From Candidatus Saccharimonadota bacterium (lineage in GTDB: Bacteria > Patescibacteriota > Saccharimonadia > Saccharimonadales > VXPC01): a DNA stretch of 43,020 nucleotides. Shown one piece after another: positions 1 through 7,773 of this stretch; position 1 is the stretch's first letter; each line of letters starts with the position of its first letter. The notes under the pieces were generated by a model. That model did no database searches. It saw only the letters and a program-made list of their open reading frames with translations, and was not told the DNA's origin. The stretch lies in contig VXPC01000040.1 of assembly GCA_009839685.1 (NCBI GenBank), positions 1 through 43,020 of the forward strand. The letters are read 5' to 3'. Made by a program: the position numbers and the translations under genes.

Positions 1-56
<56 letters not shown>

Positions 57-85
57 CCTTGAGTCGGACAGATTGGAGAGGATTT

Positions 86-307
86 ATGAGCAACCAAAAA
101 CAACCCAACAACACCGCCGCCCTGCTCGGCGTGTGTTTCGCGTTTATACTCAGCCCCTTAGGCCTTGTTTTGTCTATAGTCGGTTTGATTCAGTCCAAGA
201 AAATGAACGGCCGCAGACGTACTATGGCGGCGGTCGGCATTGCTTTGAACGCAGTCATCCTGATTTACGGCATCGCTCAAATACGCATGCGCACGGACCT
301 TTTCTAA
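86..307 (+). CDS. Small two-helix membrane protein, DUF4190-like
   Basis: This 73-residue protein has two hydrophobic segments (about residues 12-34 and 48-66) joined by a short basic loop (QSKKMNGRRRT). The pattern of small and glycine residues, with a Pro-Leu-Gly turn in helix 1, resembles the DUF4190 family of small bacterial membrane proteins of unknown function. I chose the ATG at 86 because GGAGAGG lies four bases upstream; a TTG nine codons earlier is open but has no better ribosome site. It sits alone on the plus strand beside the contig edge, so its upstream context is lost. The family call is by pattern only and no function is proposed. Confidence 0.6.
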   Translation: MSNQKQPNNTAALLGVCFAFILSPLGLVLSIVGLIQSKKMNGRRRTMAAVGIALNAVILIYGIAQIRMRTDLF

Positions 308-397
308 CCCGACTTTAATCTGGAAATCTCCGCAGGGCGCACAATCCCAGTTTCGCGACGCCCCGACAAACAACCGTTCTGATAAACTCAACAACCC

Positions 398-428
398 TTG
401 ACAACTCTCCTAGGGGGGGGGGTATCCT
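398..428 (+). promoter_or_regulatory. Candidate promoter with a G10 tract in the spacer
   Basis: A perfect -35 box TTGACA (398-403) is followed 19 bases later by a -10-like TATCCT (423-428). The spacer ends in ten consecutive G (413-422). It would drive the Cys-rich secreted protein that starts at 474. Spacer length is slightly long, so a change in the G tract would alter promoter strength. Confidence 0.35.
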
Positions 429-473
429 TAGGCTAGTAGATTTAACAAAGTACGGAAAGGCAATCCTTCAAGA

Positions 474-1376
474 GTGCAGAAAGCAAAAACGAAAACCAAC
501 CCCTTTACCTATGCCATTATTACCGTCGGCCTGCTGGCTGTCCTGGGGATTGTTCTATTCTTCGGCCTGAGCGGCCAGGCTGCGGGACCCTGGTACGTTT
601 CGAAGGACGGCAACACCTATACGGCACTGCCCGAGGCCGGCTATAATTTCGGGTCAAGTTCTCATATCGTGGAGCGCTGGAAGTACGCCGTCAGAGGCGA
701 CGACACCTGCGACGGCTCGGTCTTCACCAACGGCGGCCGAAACTCCGACGGCAATCTGCAGCTCGGCCAAGACAGCAGCGGCTCGCCCACTTATGTTGTT
801 TACGGTTCCGAGTCGTTTGCCCCGAATGAAGGCCAACTGCCGGATTTTGACGGCAAATATATCTGTTTCCAGGCCCTGTTAAGGAACGGCGACTGGGTTT
901 CAGTCGGGAGACAGATGGAGTTTACGATGACGCCCACGGCCGTGCCGCATTTCTGGGACGAGTATTGCGTTGACCCGGAAGTACACCCCGGGCCGATGTT
1001 CGGTCCGTGGCCTGACAACGCCCATTGCACCGAAAATGACAGCCGGACGACATACGACGAACCGGGCGTAGAGGAGTGGTCCACGCTCGCGGAGGATTTG
1101 CGAGCTGTTTTTGAAGAATTAACAAGCTATCAACAACGCTTGGTCGAGCAGGGTTGTATCTCGTTGGACACGGCTTTGGAGTCTTTGGATATCCAGGCTG
1201 AGATAACCAGGATATTCACCAGCGTGGCGGAAGGCGTCGCTGCCGGCGAGATGACCTCTGACGAAGTTGCCCGGCTGGTAGAGCTTAACGATGAGCTTCA
1301 GTACGAATACGCAACCACGACCAGCCTCTCATACCTAGACGCCCTGGAAGAAGCCCAGAATACCCCCTGCGATTAG
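474..1376 (+). CDS. Secreted or membrane-anchored Cys-module protein
   Basis: This 300-residue protein has a basic N-terminus and one hydrophobic helix (about 12-34), so residues 35-300 should lie outside the cell. Residues 69-150 carry one copy of the Cys-pair module seen seven times in the protein at 7774-12237: an aromatic W-K-Y strand, a Cys after an acidic run (C79), then G-K-Y-I-C-F (C131). The loop between the two Cys is about 20 residues longer here. Four more Cys (165, 185, 228, 299) could form two more disulfides. Residues about 200-297 are acidic and helical in character. The start is GTG at 474 with GGAAAGG at 454-460, a rather long spacing. Function is unknown; a surface adhesin or binding protein is inference from the shared module. 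Confidence 0.7.
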   Translation: MQKAKTKTNPFTYAIITVGLLAVLGIVLFFGLSGQAAGPWYVSKDGNTYTALPEAGYNFGSSSHIVERWKYAVRGDDTCDGSVFTNGGRNSDGNLQLGQDSSGSPTYVVYGSESFAPNEGQLPDFDGKYICFQALLRNGDWVSVGRQMEFTMTPTAVPHFWDEYCVDPEVHPGPMFGPWPDNAHCTENDSRTTYDEPGVEEWSTLAEDLRAVFEELTSYQQRLVEQGCISLDTALESLDIQAEITRIFTSVAEGVAAGEMTSDEVARLVELNDELQYEYATTTSLSYLDALEEAQNTPCD

Positions 1377-1417
1377 GCCAGCTTAATTTCAGAAATCCCC
1401 TGCAGGTTATTCAAAAA

Positions 1418-1463
1418 CCCCCTAATTTGCGACAAGTTCGGCCCGAATTTTAGTTATCGGGGG
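1418..1463 (+). terminator. Possible terminator hairpin after the 300-residue gene
   Basis: CCCCC at 1418-1422 can pair with GGGGG at 1459-1463, with CTAA/TTAG and TTCG/CGAA pairings nested inside, followed by CTTCTCT. The stem is interrupted and the tail is not a clean U run, so this is a weak call. The rest of the 1377-1552 gap shows only the dnaG -10 box. Confidence 0.25.
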
Positions 1464-1537
1464 CTTCTCTCCAGCCGTGAGTGAAGCAGTTCTGGCCTCC
1501 CCGTCTTTGAGTGCTCGCCACCCACGACAGGCGGTGT

Positions 1538-1543
1538 TAGAAT
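1538..1543 (+). promoter_or_regulatory. -10 box of dnaG
   Basis: TAGAAT lies nine bases before the dnaG ATG and there is no Shine-Dalgarno sequence between them. No convincing -35 box is visible. The geometry suggests an mRNA that begins at or within two bases of the start codon. Confidence 0.45.
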
Positions 1544-1552
1544 TAACCTAGA

Positions 1553-3289
1553 ATGAAGAAAGACTTGGTCGGGGATATCAGAGCCCGGCTTTCCGTCGAG
1601 GAAGTCGTCGGATCTTATCTGGATTTGAAGCGGTCCGGCGACAGTTATAAAGCTCTGAGTCCTTTCAAATCGGAGAAGACCCCCAGCTTGATTGTCACGC
1701 CTTCGAAGGAGATCTGGAAAGACTTCAGCTCGGGCAAGGGCGGCGATTTATTCAAATTCGTTATGGAATACGAAGGCGTTGACTTCAGGGAAGCCTTGAA
1801 TATCCTCGCCCTCAAAGCCGGCCTCAACCCCGACGAGTACAGTTCCCGAAGAGGGCAGGCAAAAAACCGCAATCTCAGGGCGGTGATGGTCAAGGTTTTG
1901 ACGATTGCAGCCGATTTTTACGCCGAGCAGTTTCAAAAATCGCCTGTCGCTCGCCAGTACGTCAAAAACAGGGGTTTCGGATCGCAAGTGGTCAAGGATT
2001 TCCAAATCGGCTACGCTCCAGACAGCTGGCACGCCCTCTATGACAAGCTCCAGGCCTTGAAGGTGCCGACGACGCTGGCTGATTTGGCCGGCCTGATTAA
2101 GAACCGCCAAGGCCGCTGGGGCGATTTCTTCGGTGGTCGCCTGATGATACCTCTCAGCGACCCACAGGGCCAGATTATCGGCTTTACCGGCCGCCTGCTG
2201 GCCGACAAGGAGGGGGTGGCGAAATACGTCAACAGCAAACAGACCATTCTCTACAACAAATCCCGGCACGTGTTCGGCTACTTCCAGGCCAAGGAAGCGA
2301 TCCGCAAGGAAGGTTTCGCCTTGGTGGTCGAAGGCAACCCGGACGTTCTCGCCTGTCATCAGGCGGGCTACAAGCAGACGGTAGCCGCCGGCGGGACGGC
2401 TTTGACGGTCGATCACCTGAAAATAATCGGCCGGCTGACACGGGATGTCCGGCTGGCTTTCGACGGCGACGCCGCCGGCACCGCGGCCACGGAGCGCAGT
2501 TTGCTCTCAGCCCAGCAGGCCAAGGTCAACCTGTCGATTATCAGCTTGCCGGAGGGTTGCGACCCCGATGACCTGATCAAGAAAAACCCCAGGCTGTGGG
2601 ATAAAATCGTTGTCGATCACCAGCCGGCTCCGGAATGGCTCTATGACAAATACAGGGGGCAGCTCGACCTCTCGGCCGCCGAAGGCAAGAGACACCTGAC
2701 GGACGTTATGCTACCTATAATTAATTACCTCAACGACGAGGTCGAAAAAGACCACTATTTGAAACAACTGGAGGATTTGGGTATTTCGCGCGAATCGCTG
2801 GACAAGAAGATGAAGGGTCTGGCCGTGCGGGGAGCCGGCTTGCCGGCCGGCCGGCCGCCGTCGGCACGAGTCGCGGCCAGCGGTCCGAACAAGTTCGACT
2901 TGCCGGCCGTCAAGGTAGACAAAACTTTGATTATCCATCTGTTTTTGGGTCTGCTGCTGATTGAGCCGAAGTTGCGGTCTCCGGGCGAAAAGCAAGACCA
3001 GCGCCTCCAAGCTATTCTGGCCGATTACGAGCTGGAGCGGGCGCTTTACAATGCCTTGAAAGACACGGCTGAACAAGTGGATGGTTCGCAACCTTTGCCT
3101 GACAGGCTCAGCTCGGTGGAGGAATGCGTAGAAAAATCGTTGGACGTCGTTAAAACGACTGAGAAGGGCATGCACTTCAACTGCGATTTTGAGACCAAGG
3201 AACGGACCGTCAAGGGCTTGGTGCGTCAGCTCGATAACCTGCAAGCTAAGGAGGATATTGAAAGAAAATTGAAGGCTGTCCGGCGCTGA
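1553..3289 (+). CDS. dnaG: DNA primase DnaG without zinc ligands
   Basis: DnaG makes the RNA primers for replication. The 578-residue protein has the N-terminal CHC2-type domain (1-95), the RNA polymerase/TOPRIM core (about 115-345) and a C-terminal region that would bind the DnaB helicase. TOPRIM motifs are present: V-V-E-G-N-P-D around residue 260, where E-G-Y-M-D is usual, and F-D-G-D-A-A-G near 303. The zinc ribbon is remarkable: the canonical C-P-F-H and C-F-G-C are replaced by S-P-F-K (36-39) and D-F-S-S (57-60), so all four metal ligands are missing, while the flanking E-K-T-P-S and G-K-G-G-D are kept. rpoD follows, as in many bacterial macromolecular synthesis operons, but with its own promoters. 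Function is confident; zinc loss is read directly. Confidence 0.96.
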   Translation: MKKDLVGDIRARLSVEEVVGSYLDLKRSGDSYKALSPFKSEKTPSLIVTPSKEIWKDFSSGKGGDLFKFVMEYEGVDFREALNILALKAGLNPDEYSSRRGQAKNRNLRAVMVKVLTIAADFYAEQFQKSPVARQYVKNRGFGSQVVKDFQIGYAPDSWHALYDKLQALKVPTTLADLAGLIKNRQGRWGDFFGGRLMIPLSDPQGQIIGFTGRLLADKEGVAKYVNSKQTILYNKSRHVFGYFQAKEAIRKEGFALVVEGNPDVLACHQAGYKQTVAAGGTALTVDHLKIIGRLTRDVRLAFDGDAAGTAATERSLLSAQQAKVNLSIISLPEGCDPDDLIKKNPRLWDKIVVDHQPAPEWLYDKYRGQLDLSAAEGKRHLTDVMLPIINYLNDEVEKDHYLKQLEDLGISRESLDKKMKGLAVRGAGLPAGRPPSARVAASGPNKFDLPAVKVDKTLIIHLFLGLLLIEPKLRSPGEKQDQRLQAILADYELERALYNALKDTAEQVDGSQPLPDRLSSVEECVEKSLDVVKTTEKGMHFNCDFETKERTVKGLVRQLDNLQAKEDIERKLKAVRR

Positions 3290-3400
3290 GCGTTAGCCGG
3301 TTATTTGGGAGAAAATTTTATGCCGGTGAATGACAAGCCCGGCCCGGCTTGAGTCGGCTGGACGCGGAAGAAAATTAAAGAGTTAATTTTACAACTTGGC

Positions 3401-3429
3401 TTGCAATCCGGCCGCCAAGCGGTTAGAAT
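3401..3429 (+). promoter_or_regulatory. Upstream rpoD promoter P1
   Basis: TTGCAA (3401-3406), a 17-base spacer and TAGAAT (3424-3429) form a good sigma-70 promoter. Transcription would begin near 3436, about 135 bases before rpoD and just ahead of a terminator-like hairpin. Confidence 0.5.
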
Positions 3430-3439
3430 TAATCCGCAT

Positions 3440-3474
3440 AACTCGGCGCTCTTCGGTCGGGTTGGTGCTTTTTT
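3440..3474 (+). terminator. Terminator-like hairpin in the rpoD leader
   Basis: AACTCGGC (3440-3447) pairs with GTCGGGTT (3456-3463) including two G-U pairs, with an 8-base loop; five bases later there is a run of six T (3469-3474). It lies between promoters P1 and P2, so it could stop P1 transcripts after about 40 bases. Confidence 0.4.
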
Positions 3475-3486
3475 GCCGTTACGGTG

Positions 3487-3514
3487 TTGCAAAAAATCAA
3501 AGCAATGTTATAAT
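3487..3514 (+). promoter_or_regulatory. Downstream rpoD promoter P2
   Basis: TTGCAA (3487-3492), a 16-base spacer and a perfect TATAAT (3509-3514). It lies beyond the hairpin at 3440-3474 and would give a leader of about 50 bases. A further TATAAT at 3547-3552 lies 19 bases before the ATG. Confidence 0.55.
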
Positions 3515-3571
3515 CCGCCAGTATACGGCTTTAAACTTGTTACATTTATAATTTAATATTCAATAAATCAT

Positions 3572-4777
3572 ATGCCCAAAGCTAAACAAGCTACCAAAAA
3601 CACAAAAACAACCAAAAACACCGCCAAGTCGGCCGCTAAAAAAACGACCACGGCGGCTAAAACTACAAGAGCCAGCAGGTACAGCTTAGATGCTAAGCAG
3701 TACGAAGAACTGAAAGACAGGCTGGTTAAGCTGGTCGGCGACGACGGCATTCTGACCCACGGCCAGATTAGCCGGTTTTTGCCTAATACACCTGAGAACG
3801 CCAACGATTGGCGCCGGCTGGCCAAGGATTTGAAAAAGCAGAGCATCGACATTATCAATCCCGACAGCGGCGGCAGCGACGATGACGAGTGGAGCGGCGA
3901 GGAAGACACCCTGGCCGTCGGCCGCGACATCTACGAAACCCCTTCTTATGACTCGGATTCGGTTCGCATCTACTTGCGCAACATCGGCCAAACCGAATTG
4001 CTGAGCGGCGAGGAAGAGCGGGAGCTGGCCTATAGGGTCAAGGCGGGGGATGAAGATGCCAAGCAGAAGATGGCCGAGGCCAACTTGCGGCTGGTTGTCA
4101 GCATCGCCAAGAAGCACACCGGCCGGGGCTTGGATTTCCTGGACCTTATCCAGTCGGGCAACATGGGGCTGTTGACGGCCGTCAGGAAGTTCGAACCGGA
4201 AAAAGGCTTCAAGTTTTCAACCTACGCCACCTGGTGGATCCGCCAGTCCATCCTCAGGGCCATCGCCGACCAATCCCGCACCATCCGCATCCCCGTGCAT
4301 ATGCACGAGACCATCAGCAAGCTGATCCGCATCCAGCGGCGGCTGACGCAGGAACTGAACCGCGAGCCGACCAACGAGGAGCTGGCCAAAGAGATGGAGA
4401 TCGACGTCGAAAAAGTCGAGCATATCATGAAAATCAAGCAGGATCCCAACAGCTTGGACCAGTCCCTGCGGGAGGGCGAAGAGGACTCCGTCTTAGGCGA
4501 TTTGATAGAGGATGAAGACGCCGTCAGGCCGGAGGAGGAGACGACCAACCAACTGCTGAAAGAGCACATCGGCTTGATCTTGGGCAATCTGGGCGACCGC
4601 GAGCAGAAAATCATCAGGATGCGTTTCGGTCTGGAGAACGGCCGCAACCACACCTTGGAAGAGGTCGGCCAGGAGCTCGGTGTCACCAGGGAGAGAATCA
4701 GGCAGATCGAAGCCAAAGCCTTGAACAAATTGCGCAAGCACAAGGATATGGAATTCCTCAGGGATTACATATCTTAG
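3572..4777 (+). CDS. rpoD: Primary sigma factor RpoD
   Basis: The main sigma-70 factor directs RNA polymerase to -35/-10 promoters. The 401-residue protein begins with about 35 residues rich in Lys, Thr and Ala, then an acidic region, then region 1.2 (D-S-V-R-I-Y-L-R), region 2 with [11 protein letters not shown] and the [11 protein letters not shown] recognition segment, region 3, and region 4 ending with the helix-turn-helix [10 protein letters not shown]. It lacks the long non-conserved insert of proteobacterial RpoD. The TATAAT and TTGNNN boxes called in this window fit its group 1 identity. The ATG at 3572 has an A+T-rich leader without a Shine-Dalgarno sequence. Two promoters flank a hairpin upstream. 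Confidence 0.97.
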   Translation: MPKAKQATKNTKTTKNTAKSAAKKTTTAAKTTRASRYSLDAKQYEELKDRLVKLVGDDGILTHGQISRFLPNTPENANDWRRLAKDLKKQSIDIINPDSGGSDDDEWSGEEDTLAVGRDIYETPSYDSDSVRIYLRNIGQTELLSGEEERELAYRVKAGDEDAKQKMAEANLRLVVSIAKKHTGRGLDFLDLIQSGNMGLLTAVRKFEPEKGFKFSTYATWWIRQSILRAIADQSRTIRIPVHMHETISKLIRIQRRLTQELNREPTNEELAKEMEIDVEKVEHIMKIKQDPNSLDQSLREGEEDSVLGDLIEDEDAVRPEEETTNQLLKEHIGLILGNLGDREQKIIRMRFGLENGRNHTLEEVGQELGVTRERIRQIEAKALNKLRKHKDMEFLRDYIS

Positions 4778-4822
4778 GGACCGGTTCCGGCAACCCCGTC
4801 AGCTGCCCCGTCTGGGCCGGGT

Positions 4823-4828
4823 TATAAT
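4823..4828 (+). promoter_or_regulatory. -10 box of polA, leaderless geometry
   Basis: A perfect TATAAT ends seven bases before the polA ATG with no Shine-Dalgarno in between. RNA start would fall at the A of the start codon. No good -35 box is visible. Confidence 0.5.
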
Positions 4829-4835
4829 TGACGGA

Positions 4836-7451
4836 ATGAGCAAGCGTTTGGTCGTCATTGACGGCAAGAGTGTCTTTTACAGGGGCTACTACGCCATGCC
4901 GGATCTGACCACCTCGAAGGGTGTTCCTTCGGGGGGCGTTTACGGGTTCGCGGTTTTGGCCTTGAACGTCATCAGGAAGCTGAAGCCCGATTACGTCTGC
5001 GTGGCTTGGGACAAGTCGAAAACCAACATCCGCAGCCGGAAGAAGCTGTATCCCGACTACAAAGCCAAGCGCAAATCGGCGCCGGACAGCTTTTACGACC
5101 AGATCCCGGTGCTGTTCAAGCTGCTGGAGGCCTGCAGCTGGCCGCTTTACGAGTTCGACGACTACGAGGCGGACGACATCATGGCCACCTTGGCCGAGCA
5201 GGCCCGGGCGGAGGGGTTGGAGACCTTTCTGGTCAGCTCCGATCTGGACCTGCTCCAAGCTTTGGGCGAGAACACCAAGATTTTCGTCATCAAGAACGGC
5301 ATGAAGAACATCGTCGAATTCGACGAGGCCGAATTCGTCGATAGGTATCAGATCGACATCAGCCAGTTTAGGGATCTGAAAGCCCTGATGGGCGACAGCT
5401 CCGACAACGTTCCGGGCGTCGCCGGCATCGGCCGGGTGGGGGCTACCAAGCTGCTGTCGCAGTACCGGGATTTGGAAAGCATTTACGAGCACATCGATGA
5501 AATTCCGCCCAAAGTGGCCGACAGGTTGCTGGAGCACAAAGACATGGCCTTCCTCAGCCGGCAGCTGGTCACCCTGATGACGGACGCGCCGGTCGAGCTG
5601 GACAAAGACCTGGAGTCGATGTCGATTGCCAATCTGGACGCCTTGGCTCTGCAGAACAACCTGCGCGAGCTGGAATTTTACAGCCTGCTGAGGCAGATAC
5701 CCGAGAGCATGCGGGTCGAGGATCACGACAGTTTCATCCCCCAGGCCAAGGTCGAGCTTAGAAAGCCGAAAGTTATCAAATGCGCCAAGTTGGCCGATTT
5801 GCAAAAACTCAACTGGCAAAAGCCCGTTTTCTTGCACGCTTATTGCCAGCAGCGCTTCGGCCGGCAGGCGACCTGTTTGCTGGCCAGCGACGATTCGAAA
5901 TCGCTGCATGTCTGGACGCCGGGCGGTTCGGAAGCGAAGCTCAAGCTGAAGTCGGCCAGGATTTACGGCTACAACACCAAGCAGCTGGCCCAGGTGCTGG
6001 TCGAGCTGGGCGTCGAGAAAGTGGCCGTCGAGCACGATATCAAGGTCGCGGCTTTTCTGCTAAGCCCGCTGCGCCGCCTGCAGTCTTTGACCGCCTTAGC
6101 CGACGAGCAGCTGGGCTATGTGGGCGAGCTGGATGAGTTGGAGCCGGCGGACTTTGAGGCCAAGGCGGCCGATATCGCGGCCGTGGCTCTTAAAATCAAG
6201 CAGCTTCAGGAAGAAGAGCTCGGCCGACTGCCGCGGTTGCAACAACTGTTCGAAGACATAGAACTGCCTTTCATCCCCGTTCTGGCCCGCTTGGAAAGGG
6301 CCGGGATGGCCTTGGATTTGAAGTTCCTCAAACAGCTGAAACAGCGTTTTGAGAAGGAAATCGGCCGGTTGCAGCAAACCGTCTACGATCTGGCGGGCGA
6401 GGAGTTCAATCTGGCCAGCCCGGCGCAGCTTTCGAAAATCCTTTACGACAAATTGGAAATATCGACCGCGGGGATCAAGCGGACGAGGAGCGGTTACAGC
6501 ACGGACGCCGACTCTTTGGCCAAACTAAAGCCTAATTACCCGATCGTCGTCTATCTATTGCAGTGGCGCGAGCTCTCCAAGCTCCAAAACACTTACGTAG
6601 AGGGCTTACTGGAGCATGTGGAGGGTGACGGTCGGGTTTACAGCGAGATGCGCCTGACAGCGGTCGCTACGGGGCGTCTGAGCAGCGCCAATCCCAACTT
6701 GCAGAACATTCCGATTAAGACCGAGCTCGGCAGCCTGATTCGCCAAGCTTTCGTCGCCCCTCCCTCCCGCAAGCTGATCAGCGCCGACTACAGCCAGTTC
6801 GAACTCCGGCTGGCGGCCGTCATGTCGGAGGACAAGGATTTGATCAAGGCCTTTGACGAGGGTGTTGACATCCATACCCTGACCGCCAGCGCCGTTTTCG
6901 ACGTCGACATCGGCGAGGTCAGCAAACAGCAGCGTTACTTGGCCAAGACGATTAATTTCGGGATCATTTACGGCCAGGGTCCCCACAGCTTGGCCAACCT
7001 GACGGGCATGTCCTACGCCCAGGCCAAAGAATTCATAACCAAATATTTCGAAAACAGGCCCCGCCTGAAGGCTTATCTGGACGGTGTCAGGGTTTTGGCG
7101 GAGGGGCAGGGTTACGTCGAAACGCTGTTCGGCCGCCGCCGGCCGCTGCCGGAAGTCAGAAGCGGCAACTACCAGTTGAAAGAAGCGGCCATGCGGCAGG
7201 CGATCAACATGCCGATACAAGGCACGGAGGCCGACTTGATGAAACTGGCCATGATCAAGCTGGAAGAACGGCTGGACGGCGACTGCCGTCAAATCATGCA
7301 GGTTCACGACAGTATCCTGGTCGAGTGCCCCGCCGCCAAGGCGGAGGAGGTCGGCGAGCTGATGCGCGAGGTCATGGAGAACGTTTACCCCAAGCTGGGG
7401 ATTAAATTAAAAGTCGACGTCGCCGTTGACGACAGATGGCCGGTGTCCTAG
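4836..7451 (+). CDS. polA: DNA polymerase I
   Basis: DNA polymerase I removes primers and fills gaps in replication and repair. The 871-residue protein has a complete 5' nuclease domain (about 1-290: V-I-D-G near residue 9, Y-E-A-D-D, S-S-D-L-D, G-D-S-S-D-N-V-P-G), a middle region (about 310-470) and the polymerase domain. Motif A is D-Y-S-Q-F-E-L-R (Asp651), motif B is K-T-I-N-F-G-I-I-Y-G (Lys704) and motif C is V-H-D-S (Asp825), so polymerization should be intact. The middle region lacks a recognisable D-x-E exonuclease motif, so proofreading is probably absent, as in Taq-type enzymes. The stop codon overlaps the stop of the convergent gene at 7448-7708 (shared CTAG). Confidence 0.97.
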   Translation: MSKRLVVIDGKSVFYRGYYAMPDLTTSKGVPSGGVYGFAVLALNVIRKLKPDYVCVAWDKSKTNIRSRKKLYPDYKAKRKSAPDSFYDQIPVLFKLLEACSWPLYEFDDYEADDIMATLAEQARAEGLETFLVSSDLDLLQALGENTKIFVIKNGMKNIVEFDEAEFVDRYQIDISQFRDLKALMGDSSDNVPGVAGIGRVGATKLLSQYRDLESIYEHIDEIPPKVADRLLEHKDMAFLSRQLVTLMTDAPVELDKDLESMSIANLDALALQNNLRELEFYSLLRQIPESMRVEDHDSFIPQAKVELRKPKVIKCAKLADLQKLNWQKPVFLHAYCQQRFGRQATCLLASDDSKSLHVWTPGGSEAKLKLKSARIYGYNTKQLAQVLVELGVEKVAVEHDIKVAAFLLSPLRRLQSLTALADEQLGYVGELDELEPADFEAKAADIAAVALKIKQLQEEELGRLPRLQQLFEDIELPFIPVLARLERAGMALDLKFLKQLKQRFEKEIGRLQQTVYDLAGEEFNLASPAQLSKILYDKLEISTAGIKRTRSGYSTDADSLAKLKPNYPIVVYLLQWRELSKLQNTYVEGLLEHVEGDGRVYSEMRLTAVATGRLSSANPNLQNIPIKTELGSLIRQAFVAPPSRKLISADYSQFELRLAAVMSEDKDLIKAFDEGVDIHTLTASAVFDVDIGEVSKQQRYLAKTINFGIIYGQGPHSLANLTGMSYAQAKEFITKYFENRPRLKAYLDGVRVLAEGQGYVETLFGRRRPLPEVRSGNYQLKEAAMRQAINMPIQGTEADLMKLAMIKLEERLDGDCRQIMQVHDSILVECPAAKAEEVGELMREVMENVYPKLGIKLKVDVAVDDRWPVS

Positions 7452-7708
7452 CCGGCGGGCCTTTTGCGCAAGCTGACGTAGATTTTGCGCATGCCGCCGG
7501 ATAATTTGTCCAGGTTGGCCCAATCGAGCCGCAGCAGGCTGGCCAGGGCGCTTGACGGGGCATAGATGGTGATTCTCTTGGGGGAGAGACCGATTTCCGG
7601 TGCGAACCCGTACTTTTTCTCGATATACGTTTTCAAACGTTCGATTTCATCCGCTTCCGCGGCCAAGCCGGCTTGCTTGCGCCGCAGTATGTCGCCTAAG
7701 GATTCCAT
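7448..7708 (-). CDS. Small DciA/DUF721-like protein
   Basis: The protein has 86 residues. The first half is charged and helical; the second half (R-I-T-I-Y-A-P-S-S-A-L-A-S-L-L-R) resembles the DUF721 core of DciA, where a short strand is followed by a helix rich in Ala and Leu. DciA loads the replicative helicase in bacteria without DnaC, and the neighbours dnaG and polA suit such a role, but the similarity is weak and the protein is shorter than typical DciA. I chose the ATG at 7708 because a -10-like TATACT lies just upstream and an earlier in-frame ATG adds residues that do not look like protein. A ribosome-associated or DNA-binding role is also possible. Confidence 0.55.
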   Translation of the reverse strand: MESLGDILRRKQAGLAAEADEIERLKTYIEKKYGFAPEIGLSPKRITIYAPSSALASLLRLDWANLDKLSGGMRKIYVSLRKRPAG

Positions 7709-7725
7709 GGTTGTACTATGGGAAC

Positions 7726-7731
7726 AGTATA
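7726..7731 (-). promoter_or_regulatory. -10 box of the DciA-like gene
   Basis: TATACT on the minus strand lies 17 bases before the ATG at 7708. It predicts a leader of about 10 bases with no Shine-Dalgarno sequence. Confidence 0.35.
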
Positions 7732-7773
7732 GCAGGCCGACCGAACCGGCCCCGTTGGCGGGCAAATGCCGGG

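Noticed and set aside
3301-3492. 63-codon minus-strand frame in the dnaG-rpoD gap
   Set aside because: It covers the rpoD promoter and hairpin region and has no ribosome site or protein-like pattern.
4758-6035. Long minus-strand frame of 425 codons over polA
   Set aside because: It lies opposite a complete, motif-rich polA; long antisense frames are expected in G+C-rich genes, and its translation is rich in Gln, Val and Asp without recognisable motifs.
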